From assembly GCA_035504735.1 (NCBI GenBank), contig DATJRJ010000235.1:1-31431 (forward strand): DNA of 31,431 nt, given 5' to 3'. Each line of letters starts with the position of its first letter. Position 1 is the first letter of the stretch. A program made the translations under genes and the position numbers. This DNA is from JAJPIG01 sp035504735. GTDB taxonomy: Bacteria > Desulfobacterota > Binatia > Binatales > Binataceae. The notes below the pieces were generated by a model. It was not told where the DNA came from, did no database searches, and saw only the letters and a list, made by a program, of their open reading frames with translations. Below are positions 14,736 through 22,320 of this stretch, piece by piece.

Positions 14736-17158
14736 GCCACGGCAGCGCGCCCGGAGAGGGTTCACTAGTCAGATATTTCCGGTTCGGCGAAAATATCCTC
14801 CGCTTTCGATGGTTTATCGGCGGAGTTTTACTGCTGTTTACGGCCGCGATGCTCTACAGCGCACTGCATGTGAAGATCGCGACCAAGTTCGTCGACTTCT
14901 TTCCCCGCAATCAGCCGAACGTTCTACTGACCAACAAATTCGCGAGTTTTGGCGGCGCCGATACCGTCACCTTCATGGTCCAGGTCAAGCAGGGAGACAT
15001 CTTCAATCTGCCGACGCTCAAGATCATCCAGGACCTGACCCGCGACGTTAACCGCCTGCCGGGCGTCAATCACAACGAAGTCTTCTCGCTCGCCTCTTAT
15101 CGCGTTACCTACGCGAAAGCGGTGCCCGGCGCACTGGTCGCCCGCACCTTCATGTATCCCGACCTGCCCAAAGACAAGGTCGAGCTGGATCTGCTCAAGC
15201 GCAACGTGACGATTTTCCGCGACCGCATCGGATCGCTGGTCAGCGCCGATAACAAAGCCGCGGTCATCCGGGCCTCGTTCAACGAGGAAGGATTCAATTA
15301 CCGCGAGCTGTTCTTCGATATCCGCGCCCTGGTGCAGAAGTACGAAGATCCGAACCATCAGATTTTCGTGGCCGGTGAGCCGATCGTCCGCGGCTATGGC
15401 TATTACTACGAGCCCGCAGTGGTGACGATCCTGATCTCGTCGATCGTCGCGATGATCCTGATTCTGTATCTATTCCTCGCCCAGCGCAGCCGCTGGTGGG
15501 CACCGATCGTCACCGGCACCTTCTCCGCGATCTGGGGCCTCGGCTTCGTGGGCGTGATGGGTTACGACTTCGATCCCGTCATGCTGGTCATACCGTTCAT
15601 CCTGACCGCCCGTGACGTTAGTCACGGGATTCAGTGGCAGGGACGGTACTACGACGAGATCGATCGACTGCGCGATAAGTACGCGGCCTGTATCGCCACC
15701 ACCGACCAGATGCTTCCGCCGGGCTTCCTGTCGATTATCGCCGACATCGCGGGCATCATCTTTATCGCGCTCGGCGGAATTCCGGTGCTCGAGCATGTCG
15801 GTTTCGCAGGCGCGGTCTGGCTGGCAGGCAGTCTCACGATGGTGTTCGTCTTCCAACCGATTCTGATGAGCTTCCTGCCGCTGCCCGAGGTTCGTAGCGA
15901 GGCCAAGCGCGTCACCGGTGTTTACCTCTGGATCGAGGGACTGTTCGCGAAGCTGGCAGAAGTCCCGGTCCGTCCCGGGCGCACGCGTGCCGCCATCCTG
16001 ATCGTTGCCCTGTTCGTCCTGATTTGGGGCATCACGTCGGGGCTGCGCGAACCGGTGGGTTATTCCTATCCCGGCACGCCGCTCTATCGTCCGACCGCCA
16101 AGGTCAACCAGGACCTGGTCGCGATCAACCATTACTTTCCGACCGATGAGGGCTGGGTGATCATCTCGAACATGCCGGCCTATCCCGATCCGGAATCAGC
16201 GCTGGCGCCCGCTATCCTGCGGATGAGCGACGACATGCGCAGCTACCTGCTGCAGGATCCTTCTGTTGATAGCGTGGTGACCTTCGCCACCCGCATCATC
16301 ATGCCGTCCAACCAGCAGCTCCATTACGGACATCCCAAGTTCCTGGCGGTGCCCGACGACATCCAGCTCTCCGGTAACCTGCAGTACCTATACAGCACCG
16401 CGACCGCACCGGGCGAGATGGAACAATACCTCGCGCCGCCTGCGGCCCAGGACACCTGTATCCGGATCCTGATGCCCGGCCATACGACCCGCGCCCTCGA
16501 GCTCCTTACCGAGCGGCTTCAGGACTTCGTGAAAGAACGCGTGGCTTCCGATCCGCATCTCAGTAAGATCAAGGTGCTGTTTCTCGGCTCCACGGCGGGC
16601 CTCTACGCTGCAGCCGACAACGTGCTGAAGCAGCTCGACTTCCTGAACATCACGTTCGTGCTCTCGGCCGTCTGCCTGTTCTCGATGATCTCGTTCCGGT
16701 CGATAGTCGCCGGACTGTTGTTCCTGCTGGCCTGCGTGCTGGCGAACTTCGGCGCCTTCATCTACCTCCGCCTGCGTGACATCGGCCTGACCATCGACAC
16801 TATCCCGGTCATTTCGCTGGGTATCGGTTTGGGTATCGACTACGGCATCTACACGGTGGCCCGAATCAGGGACGAGGTGATCGGCGGGAGTTCGCTGGCC
16901 GAGGCGATTCGGATTGCGATCACCAAGACCGGGACGTCAGTGTTCAGCACCTTTGCGGTCATGGTCGGCGGCATCGCGCTGTGGGCCTTTTCGCCGCTGC
17001 TGTTCCACAGCGAGATGAGCGTGCTGCTGATGTTCCTGATGGGCACCAATATGATCGCCGGCGTGCTGATTCTGCCCTGCTACATAGCGTGGGCGCGGCC
17101 GAAGTTCGTCGTGAAGCACGAACAGGTCCAGGAACAGGCGGCCGCGGGCGGCAACTAG
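14732..17158 (+). CDS. MMPL/RND-superfamily exporter
   Basis: ATG 14732 overlaps the preceding stop by ATGA and has an AGGGAG ribosome site; a TTG at 14708 is less likely. The 808-residue protein has the RND/MMPL plan in two repeats: TM1 near 27-46, a large periplasmic domain to about 220, TM2-6 to about 410, TM7 near 425-445, a second periplasmic domain, and TM8-12 from about 640 to 790. The proton-relay segments are visible as FILTARDVSHGIQ after TM4 and GLGIDYGIYTVARIRDE in the second half. Relatives export hydrophobic molecules such as hopanoids, sterols or lipids, or work in aromatic and hydrocarbon degraders. No DUF1302 or DUF1329 gene, frequent partners of this pair, lies nearby. Inner-membrane location. 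Confidence 0.85.
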   Translation: MSHGSAPGEGSLVRYFRFGENILRFRWFIGGVLLLFTAAMLYSALHVKIATKFVDFFPRNQPNVLLTNKFASFGGADTVTFMVQVKQGDIFNLPTLKIIQDLTRDVNRLPGVNHNEVFSLASYRVTYAKAVPGALVARTFMYPDLPKDKVELDLLKRNVTIFRDRIGSLVSADNKAAVIRASFNEEGFNYRELFFDIRALVQKYEDPNHQIFVAGEPIVRGYGYYYEPAVVTILISSIVAMILILYLFLAQRSRWWAPIVTGTFSAIWGLGFVGVMGYDFDPVMLVIPFILTARDVSHGIQWQGRYYDEIDRLRDKYAACIATTDQMLPPGFLSIIADIAGIIFIALGGIPVLEHVGFAGAVWLAGSLTMVFVFQPILMSFLPLPEVRSEAKRVTGVYLWIEGLFAKLAEVPVRPGRTRAAILIVALFVLIWGITSGLREPVGYSYPGTPLYRPTAKVNQDLVAINHYFPTDEGWVIISNMPAYPDPESALAPAILRMSDDMRSYLLQDPSVDSVVTFATRIIMPSNQQLHYGHPKFLAVPDDIQLSGNLQYLYSTATAPGEMEQYLAPPAAQDTCIRILMPGHTTRALELLTERLQDFVKERVASDPHLSKIKVLFLGSTAGLYAAADNVLKQLDFLNITFVLSAVCLFSMISFRSIVAGLLFLLACVLANFGAFIYLRLRDIGLTIDTIPVISLGIGLGIDYGIYTVARIRDEVIGGSSLAEAIRIAITKTGTSVFSTFAVMVGGIALWAFSPLLFHSEMSVLLMFLMGTNMIAGVLILPCYIAWARPKFVVKHEQVQEQAAAGGN

Positions 17159-17174
17159 CGCTACTGTTGAGACC

Positions 17175-17192
17175 GCGGGGAATCGCCCCCGC
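17175..17192. terminator. GC-rich hairpin after the exporter
   Basis: A 6-bp stem, gcgggg/ccccgc with loop aatcgc, lies 17 bp after the exporter stop. It precedes the much stronger hairpin at 17204, so the two may work as a tandem stop signal. Confidence 0.4.
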
Positions 17193-17203
17193 CTCTAGGA
17201 TTT

Positions 17204-17243
17204 AAAACAAACGCCCCGCGCGCGAGCGCGGGGCGTTTGTTTT
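17204..17243. terminator. Strong intrinsic terminator, 18-bp stem
   Basis: A perfect 18-bp inverted repeat (17204-17221 with 17226-17243) has a GCGA tetraloop, which is a GNRA loop. Its base is A-rich on the left and ends GTTTGTTTT on the right, giving a T-rich run on both strands. It is a textbook bidirectional intrinsic terminator that closes the lipoprotein-exporter operon and insulates the decarboxylase gene at 17301. Confidence 0.9.
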
Positions 17244-17300
17244 CCAGCCCTGATCCGCGATAAACGAAATCCGGGACGCCGGTCGGCGTAGTGCCCTGTG

Positions 17301-18722
17301 ATGGAACCAAAAGACTTCGAGGCGGCGCTTGAGCGCGCCACACGCTGGGTTGCTTCCTACCTCGCGAATACTCGCGAATTTCCAGTGCTCTCGTTGAGCC
17401 GCCCAGGCGCGGTGGCGGACGCGATTGCGCCGGCGATGCCCGAGGAGGGCGAGCCGCTCGGCGTTCTGCTCGACGACTTCGAGCGTATCGTGATGCCTGG
17501 TATCACGCATTGGAACCATCCGCGATTCTTCGCCTACTTCGCGATTACTGGCTCCGAGCCGGGCGTGCTGGCGGAGCTGCTGGGCGCCGCTCTGAACGTC
17601 AACGCGATGCTGTGGCGGACCTCGCCGGCTGCTACCGAGATCGAGGAAGTGGCGCTGGCCTGGTTGCGCGACGCGCTCGGATTGCCGCCGCGGTTTTTCG
17701 GCGTGGTGTACGACACCGCCAGCGTCTCGGCACTTCACGCGTTGGCGGCGGCGCGCGAGTCGCTGGACATCGACATCCGCAACCTTGGCACGGCTGGCCG
17801 GGAGCTTCCGCGGCTGCGGATTTACTGCACCGCGGAGACTCATTCACATATCGAGAAGGATGCGATTTTGCTCGGTATCGGTCGGGAAAACGTCGTCAAA
17901 ATTGCAACCGATGACGCCTTCCGGATGGCTCCGCAAGCCTTGGAGCGGGCGTTGGCGGAGGATCGGGCGGCGGGCTATCTGCCGATGTGCGTCGCAGCGA
18001 CCGTGGGTACGACCTCGACGACCTCGATCGATCCAATCCGCTCGATCGCCGAAATCTGCCGGCGGCATCGCGTGTGGCTGCATGTCGATGCGGCCTATGC
18101 CGGTCCGGCCGCGATGGTGCCCGAGTTGCGATGGGTGCTGGACGGGTGCGAGCTGGCGGATTCGCTGGTGGTCAATCCGCACAAGTGGCTGTTCGTGCCG
18201 ATCGATTTCTCGGTGCTATATACGCCGCACGAGAGCCTGTTGCGCCGCGCGTTCAGCCTGATACCGGCCTACCTCGAAACCTCCGACGTCGAGGTGCGCA
18301 ACTACATGGACTATGGCGTGCAACTGGGGCGCCGTTTCCGCGGGCTCAAGCTCTGGTTCGTGTTGCGTGCGTACGGGCGCAAAGGAATCACCGAACGGCT
18401 GCGGAATCACGTCGCGTGGGCGCAGGAACTGGCGCGCCGGATCGGCGCGGCCAGCGACTTCGAGATTCTCGCCCCGCATCCGCTGTCAGTCGTATGCTTT
18501 CGGCATGCGCCAAAGCAGATCGCCGGCGATGCGCTCGACGCGCACAACCAGCGGATCGTCGACGAGCTCAACCACACCGGGCTGGCGTTCATCTCGACGA
18601 CGCGGCTCCGGGGCGGGCTCGCACTCAGAATCGCAATCGGCAACGAGCGTACCACCGCGGCCGACGTTTTCGAGACCTGGGACCTCATCATGCGGATCGC
18701 GCGCGACCTGCTTGCGGCGTGA
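17301..18722 (+). CDS. PLP-dependent decarboxylase (aromatic amino acid decarboxylase type)
   Basis: ATG 17301 is used; a GTG directly before it is in frame but adds one residue only, and no good ribosome site is visible. The 473-residue protein matches group II PLP decarboxylases: the N-terminal clamp WNHPRFFAYF and WRTSPAATEIE, His181 in ETHSHIEKD to stack on the cofactor ring, Asp263 in HVDAAYAG binding the pyridine nitrogen, and Lys295 in NPHKWLF forming the Schiff base. Such enzymes decarboxylate tryptophan, tyrosine, phenylalanine, DOPA or related substrates; I cannot tell which. It is the first gene after a strong terminator and is followed 31 bp later by a GNAT acetyltransferase, a possible partner acting on the amine product. 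Confidence 0.85.
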   Translation: MEPKDFEAALERATRWVASYLANTREFPVLSLSRPGAVADAIAPAMPEEGEPLGVLLDDFERIVMPGITHWNHPRFFAYFAITGSEPGVLAELLGAALNVNAMLWRTSPAATEIEEVALAWLRDALGLPPRFFGVVYDTASVSALHALAAARESLDIDIRNLGTAGRELPRLRIYCTAETHSHIEKDAILLGIGRENVVKIATDDAFRMAPQALERALAEDRAAGYLPMCVAATVGTTSTTSIDPIRSIAEICRRHRVWLHVDAAYAGPAAMVPELRWVLDGCELADSLVVNPHKWLFVPIDFSVLYTPHESLLRRAFSLIPAYLETSDVEVRNYMDYGVQLGRRFRGLKLWFVLRAYGRKGITERLRNHVAWAQELARRIGAASDFEILAPHPLSVVCFRHAPKQIAGDALDAHNQRIVDELNHTGLAFISTTRLRGGLALRIAIGNERTTAADVFETWDLIMRIARDLLAA

Positions 18723-18753
18723 ACCTGGGAAGTTCGCGAGCCGAGCTACGGTC

Positions 18754-19296
18754 ATGGACTTTCGACGGATGACGCGCGACGACTTGCCGGCGATATTACG
18801 TATCCAGTCGGCCAGCTTCGTCGGAAATCTGACTCCCGAGCAGCGCGCAGGTGGCTTCCTTTCCGCCGAGTATACGGCCGAAGAGATCTCCCGCATGGCG
18901 GATGACGTTGCGGTGTTGGTCGCGGCCGAGGACGGGCGCGTGCTGGCCTTCGTCTGTGCTTACTCGACGGCGCTTGGCGCGCAGTTTCCAATCGTCACAC
19001 GGATGGCCGCGCAGTTTGGCGAAATCGATTTTCGCGGGCGGCGGCTCGCGGATTGGCGTGTCCTCGTCTACGGCCCGATTTGCGTCGATCCTGCAGCGCG
19101 CGGGCGCGGAACCGTGCGCGGTCTGTTCGAGCAATTGAAGCGCGAGGGCGCGGGCCGTTTTGACGTCGGCACAGCGCTGGTTGCCGAAGACAACCCGCAT
19201 TCGATGCGCGTCCATGTGACGCGGCTCGGAATGACGCCGGTGGGCGAGTTCGACTACCGGGGCAAGCGCTTCACTATCCTGGCCTTCGCTCTGTGA
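18754..19296 (+). CDS. GNAT-family N-acetyltransferase
   Basis: ATG 18754 begins MDFRRMTRDDLPAILRIQ, the usual first beta strand and helix of GNAT enzymes; the frame is open farther upstream but only as an antisense-like shadow inside the decarboxylase gene. The 180-residue protein has the acetyl-CoA pyrophosphate loop in ICVDPAARGRGTVRGLFE (residues about 110-127), close to the R-x-x-G-x-G/A motif but with Val at the last position, followed by a helix. AEDNPHSMRVHVTRLGM is the typical motif B region. The acceptor is unknown. Because it directly follows an aromatic amino acid decarboxylase-type gene, N-acetylation of an arylalkylamine is one possibility; antibiotic or peptide acceptors are others. 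Confidence 0.8.
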   Translation: MDFRRMTRDDLPAILRIQSASFVGNLTPEQRAGGFLSAEYTAEEISRMADDVAVLVAAEDGRVLAFVCAYSTALGAQFPIVTRMAAQFGEIDFRGRRLADWRVLVYGPICVDPAARGRGTVRGLFEQLKREGAGRFDVGTALVAEDNPHSMRVHVTRLGMTPVGEFDYRGKRFTILAFAL

Positions 19297-19353
19297 GCCA
19301 TCGAGGCAGAATAAGAAGGAGCGGCCGCCGGGCTGCGGTCGGAACTGTAACTA

Positions 19354-19794
19354 CTAGAGCTCGACGGTAAACGGCGGATTGAGCGCATCCGCGTACTTGA
19401 TCGTCTTGGGCTTGATCCGCAGCATTCGCAGCGCGGGATTTCCAAAGAACGGCTGTTCGAACGCATTCTTCTCGAGGAACAGCGCCTTGAGCTGGTTCCA
19501 CTCGGCCGACTCCTTGGCGACTTCGCGCGCGATGCCACGTCCCGAAATCCGCTGAATCTGAAACTTCGGCACGTCGCCGTAGCGATGGGTGACCAAAAAA
19601 GAAACTTGCGGCCGTTTTTTTACATTCTGAAAGCGATCGGTAGTCTCGCCCAGGATGATCACGATGTCGAGCTCGGGGGTCTCAGCGAAGGCCTCGAGCG
19701 TGGAGGTCGCCCACTCGTCGCCGATCGTGGTAATCACCGCCACATGTTCCGCGGCCATCGCCGCGGCAATCAGCTTTTTCTGTTCTTCGATCAT
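19354..19794 (-). CDS. Pyridoxamine 5'-phosphate oxidase-like flavin-binding protein
   Basis: The 146-residue protein has a split-barrel PPOX/flavin-reductase fold: an N-terminal helix MIEEQKKLIAAAM, strands HVAVITTIGDEWATSTLEAF, the FMN-contact segment ILGETTDRFQNVKKRPQVSFLV (quoted in part), and the C-terminal IKPKTIKYAD strand. An excellent GAGAGGAGG ribosome site lies upstream of the ATG. Members bind FMN, F420 or heme, and act as oxidases, reductases or sensors. It is the last gene of the long minus-strand run that includes a luciferase-like monooxygenase, which needs reduced flavin, so a flavin or F420 redox partner role is possible. It converges on the GNAT gene with 57 bp between them. 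Confidence 0.7.
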   Translation of the reverse strand: MIEEQKKLIAAAMAAEHVAVITTIGDEWATSTLEAFAETPELDIVIILGETTDRFQNVKKRPQVSFLVTHRYGDVPKFQIQRISGRGIAREVAKESAEWNQLKALFLEKNAFEQPFFGNPALRMLRIKPKTIKYADALNPPFTVEL

Positions 19795-19873
19795 GGAACG
19801 AAAGCCTCCTCTCAGCCCGCCATCTTATTCGACGATCGAGAGATAGGTAAGGGCTCGCGGTCGGCAACGCGCG

Positions 19874-20152
19874 CTAAGCTACTAATCGCTTCAGGAGCGC
19901 ACGCAAGCGCGGGGCCTTCATGAGTGCCGCGCGCAGCTTGGGCAGATCGTCGTTGCCGATGATCAGGGGCGAGCGCTGGAAGCGGCCGGCGTGATCGTAG
20001 TAGCAGAAACGGATTTGCCAGGTCCCGGCCGCTTCGCCGTCAAGAAATTTGAGTAGCTGAATCGTCGGCCGATGGTAAGGGCCGGCGCTCTGGACTTCCT
20101 CCTCGACAACTCCCGAACCCCAATGCAAGGAAAAGCTCTTCGCTTTGGTCAT
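19874..20152 (-). CDS. Small protein of unknown function (92 aa)
   Basis: The protein begins MTKAKSFSLHWGSGVVEEE and contains TIQLLKFLDGEAAGTWQIRFCYYD, HAGRFQRSPLIIG and a basic C-terminal helix (KLRAALMKAPRLRALLKRLVA, quoted approximately). It has no signal peptide or membrane segment and I do not recognise its family. It lies in a minus-strand run, 33 bp after the alpha/beta hydrolase stop and 79 bp before the PPOX-like gene, and is oriented as part of that operon. The start ATG at 20152 is the only good one. Given the cluster, a small accessory or ligand-sensing protein is conceivable, but this is a guess. Confidence 0.6.
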   Translation of the reverse strand: MTKAKSFSLHWGSGVVEEEVQSAGPYHRPTIQLLKFLDGEAAGTWQIRFCYYDHAGRFQRSPLIIGNDDLPKLRAALMKAPRLRALLKRLVA

Positions 20153-20185
20153 CGACGCCTCAAGATTGGCTGACGCGGGGCGCGC

Positions 20186-20983
20186 TCAGGTGAGAAACTC
20201 AGCGACCGCCTTTACCGCTTCGGGGTTCTCGTCCAGAACCAGATGGCCGGCGTTTCCAAAAGTCTGCACCCGGGCGCCCGGAATCAGCTTCGCCCAGCTT
20301 GCCGCCTGCTGATGCGGCAGCAAGCGATCCTGCTCGCCCCAAACCATCAGCGTGGGAACATTGATGCGATGCAGCCAGCGCGCCAGGCGATGGCTGTACG
20401 GACGCTCCCACGCGATGCGTGCGATGGCCGTCATCTCGCGATAACGCGCGGCCAGAAAATCCGCATCGGGTTCCTTCGGCAGATGCCGCTCGATCACCTT
20501 CAGATCGTGCACCAGGTAAGCGGGAACCTGTTCCGGCGCGATACGGAACAGATCGGTGCCGGGCTGCTCCTTCACGCGCAAACCGGCGGGCGCCACCAGC
20601 ACCAGCTTGTGCAGGCGTCGTCTGTGTTCCATCGCGAACTCCGCTGCCATCCATCCGCCCAGCGAGAAGCCGACCAGCCGGAGACCACGGTCGAGCTTCA
20701 ACTGATCGAACAATTCGAGGTAGTGCAGAACGTAGTCATGCATATCGACGATTTCGGAATCGTCGTCGGAGTCGCCGAAGCCCGGATGAAAAGGAATGTA
20801 GACTTTGAAGCGCTCGGTCCACGGCAGCGCGAAATCGAAGCCACTAAAGACGCCGCCGCCATGAAAGAAAACCAGCGGCTCGCCTTGACCGGCAGCCATC
20901 ACCGCGGTTTTGATGCCGTTGACGGTCAGCGATTCGTGCTTGAAGATGCTTTTCGCCTTGGCCGCGCGCGTTTCTCCCGCCAT
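20186..20983 (-). CDS. Alpha/beta-fold hydrolase
   Basis: The ATG at 20983 shares its A with the TGA of the upstream gene (TGATG), so it is preferred over GTG 20986; coupling is tight. The 265-residue protein has the oxyanion-hole HGGG (41-44), the nucleophile elbow GFSLGG with Ser107, the acid Asp219 in WGEQDRLLP and the base His247 in NAGHLVL. The cap between about 135 and 205 is helical. The overall plan resembles meta-cleavage product hydrolases, esterases and haloperoxidase-type hydrolases. Translational coupling to a luciferase-like monooxygenase suggests that the hydrolase acts on the monooxygenase product, for example an ester from a Baeyer-Villiger reaction. That step is inferred. 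Confidence 0.82.
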   Translation of the reverse strand: MAGETRAAKAKSIFKHESLTVNGIKTAVMAAGQGEPLVFFHGGGVFSGFDFALPWTERFKVYIPFHPGFGDSDDDSEIVDMHDYVLHYLELFDQLKLDRGLRLVGFSLGGWMAAEFAMEHRRRLHKLVLVAPAGLRVKEQPGTDLFRIAPEQVPAYLVHDLKVIERHLPKEPDADFLAARYREMTAIARIAWERPYSHRLARWLHRINVPTLMVWGEQDRLLPHQQAASWAKLIPGARVQTFGNAGHLVLDENPEAVKAVAEFLT

Positions 20984-22206
20984 CACTTCACTCCGGCCTG
21001 CAAGGCCTGCCCGTTCGTCGCCACTGCCATCCGTTCCACCAGCGCCGGGCGCGTTCCGCGCAGACGCGGAATCACTTCCTCGGCGAACAGCGTCAGGTTC
21101 TTAATCGTCTTCCAGCGCGGCATGTTGCCCATGTGCAGATGGCAGATGATCTTGGAGGACTGCGCCTCTTCGGCCCAGCGACCGATCTCATTCGCGACCC
21201 GTTCGGGCGTGCCCGCCACGATTCGCATATGCTTGACGGATTCATCCCAATCAAAATGGCCGTGCAGCTTGTCATGGCCGGTCGCGGCGCGGGCCTTGAA
21301 CTGCTCGGTCGAGATGTAGCCCGGAGGCGCGAGGTAACGCGGCGTGGTCCGGATCAGATGGTCGAAAAAGAAAGCGATGTGTTCCTTGTATTCGCGCTCG
21401 GCCTGCTCGTCGCTTTCGGCGACGTAGGCGAACACGCCAATCGGCGTATCGTCCGAGGTCAGATGATGGCCGTGTTTGGCGGCGCTCTCGCGGTAGGCCT
21501 TGAACACCTGCAGCTGGGCTTTGACCGGGATGAAAACGATCGAGTAGCCGAAGCCCATCTCGGCCGCCATATCGATCGTCTCGGGGCTGCCGACGCCTAC
21601 CATGTAAACCTTCGGGTGCGGCTTCTGGAGCGGACGCGGCCAGGGATTGAGATAGCGATAGTTGAAGTGTTTGCCGGTATAGGTGGTGGGGCCATCAGCC
21701 GTCCAGGCCTGGATCATCACGTCGAGCGCCTCGCGCATCCGCTCACGTGCGGTCGCGGGATTGATCGGGTTCGCCCAGTATTCCATGCCGGTGCCGAGCG
21801 GAACGGCGACCTCGAGCCGGCCGCCTGACATAACGTCGAGGATCGCGTATTCCTCGGCGAGCCGATTGGGAAACTCGAGATTAATCGGCACGCCCCAGGC
21901 GCAAATCTTCACGCGCTCGGTCTGCGGCACGATCGCCGCGGCGACCAGTGTGCACGACGCCATCATGCTGTACGGGGTGTTGTGATGCTCGTTGACCACC
22001 ACGCCGTCATAACCGAGCTTTTCCGCCATCACCATCTCGCCGAGATAGCGGCGATAAAGCTGGTTGCCTTTCACGGGATCGTAAAAGCGGTTGGAGAAAT
22101 CGACCCACATCGATGGATACTTCTCACGATCTTCAAAACCGGGGGGAAGATCGACATAAGGCATGAAATGGAAGAAATAAAACTTTAGATCTTCGAGCAC
22201 TGACAT
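20983..22206 (-). CDS. Luciferase-like (LLM) flavin-dependent monooxygenase
   Basis: ATG 22206 follows a GGGAGGAAAA ribosome site; the frame is open upstream but adds a non-family extension. The 407-residue TIM-barrel protein has the LLM marks: MAEKLGYDGVVVNEHHNTPYSM, then AWGVPINLEFPNRLAEEYAI (quoted in parts), DVMSGGRLEVAVPLGTG near 130-146, and a C-terminal region with GTPERVANEIGRWAEEA. LLM enzymes use reduced FMN or F420 and include bacterial luciferase, alkane and limonene monooxygenases and type II Baeyer-Villiger enzymes. No reductase is fused; the PPOX-like protein at 19354 may serve. Its place behind the hydroquinone genes suggests an upstream oxygenation step of the same pathway, with substrate unknown. 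Confidence 0.85.
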   Translation of the reverse strand: MSVLEDLKFYFFHFMPYVDLPPGFEDREKYPSMWVDFSNRFYDPVKGNQLYRRYLGEMVMAEKLGYDGVVVNEHHNTPYSMMASCTLVAAAIVPQTERVKICAWGVPINLEFPNRLAEEYAILDVMSGGRLEVAVPLGTGMEYWANPINPATARERMREALDVMIQAWTADGPTTYTGKHFNYRYLNPWPRPLQKPHPKVYMVGVGSPETIDMAAEMGFGYSIVFIPVKAQLQVFKAYRESAAKHGHHLTSDDTPIGVFAYVAESDEQAEREYKEHIAFFFDHLIRTTPRYLAPPGYISTEQFKARAATGHDKLHGHFDWDESVKHMRIVAGTPERVANEIGRWAEEAQSSKIICHLHMGNMPRWKTIKNLTLFAEEVIPRLRGTRPALVERMAVATNGQALQAGVK

Positions 22207-22320
22207 GCTTTTTTCCTCCCGGTCGCTTTCCGACCTGAGGAGCCATCGACGATTAGCGCGCCGGCGTCCCGGCAACGACGCTAGCCCGCCAATATCAGCG
22301 AAGTCAACGTAGAGCTTCGA

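Noticed and set aside
18313..18753. N-terminal extension of the GNAT gene
   Set aside because: The added residues are an out-of-frame reading of the decarboxylase; the GNAT fold begins at ATG 18754.
22207..22275. N-terminal extension of the luciferase-like protein
   Set aside because: The extension is Arg-rich and non-conserved, and GGGAGGAAAA is positioned for ATG 22206.
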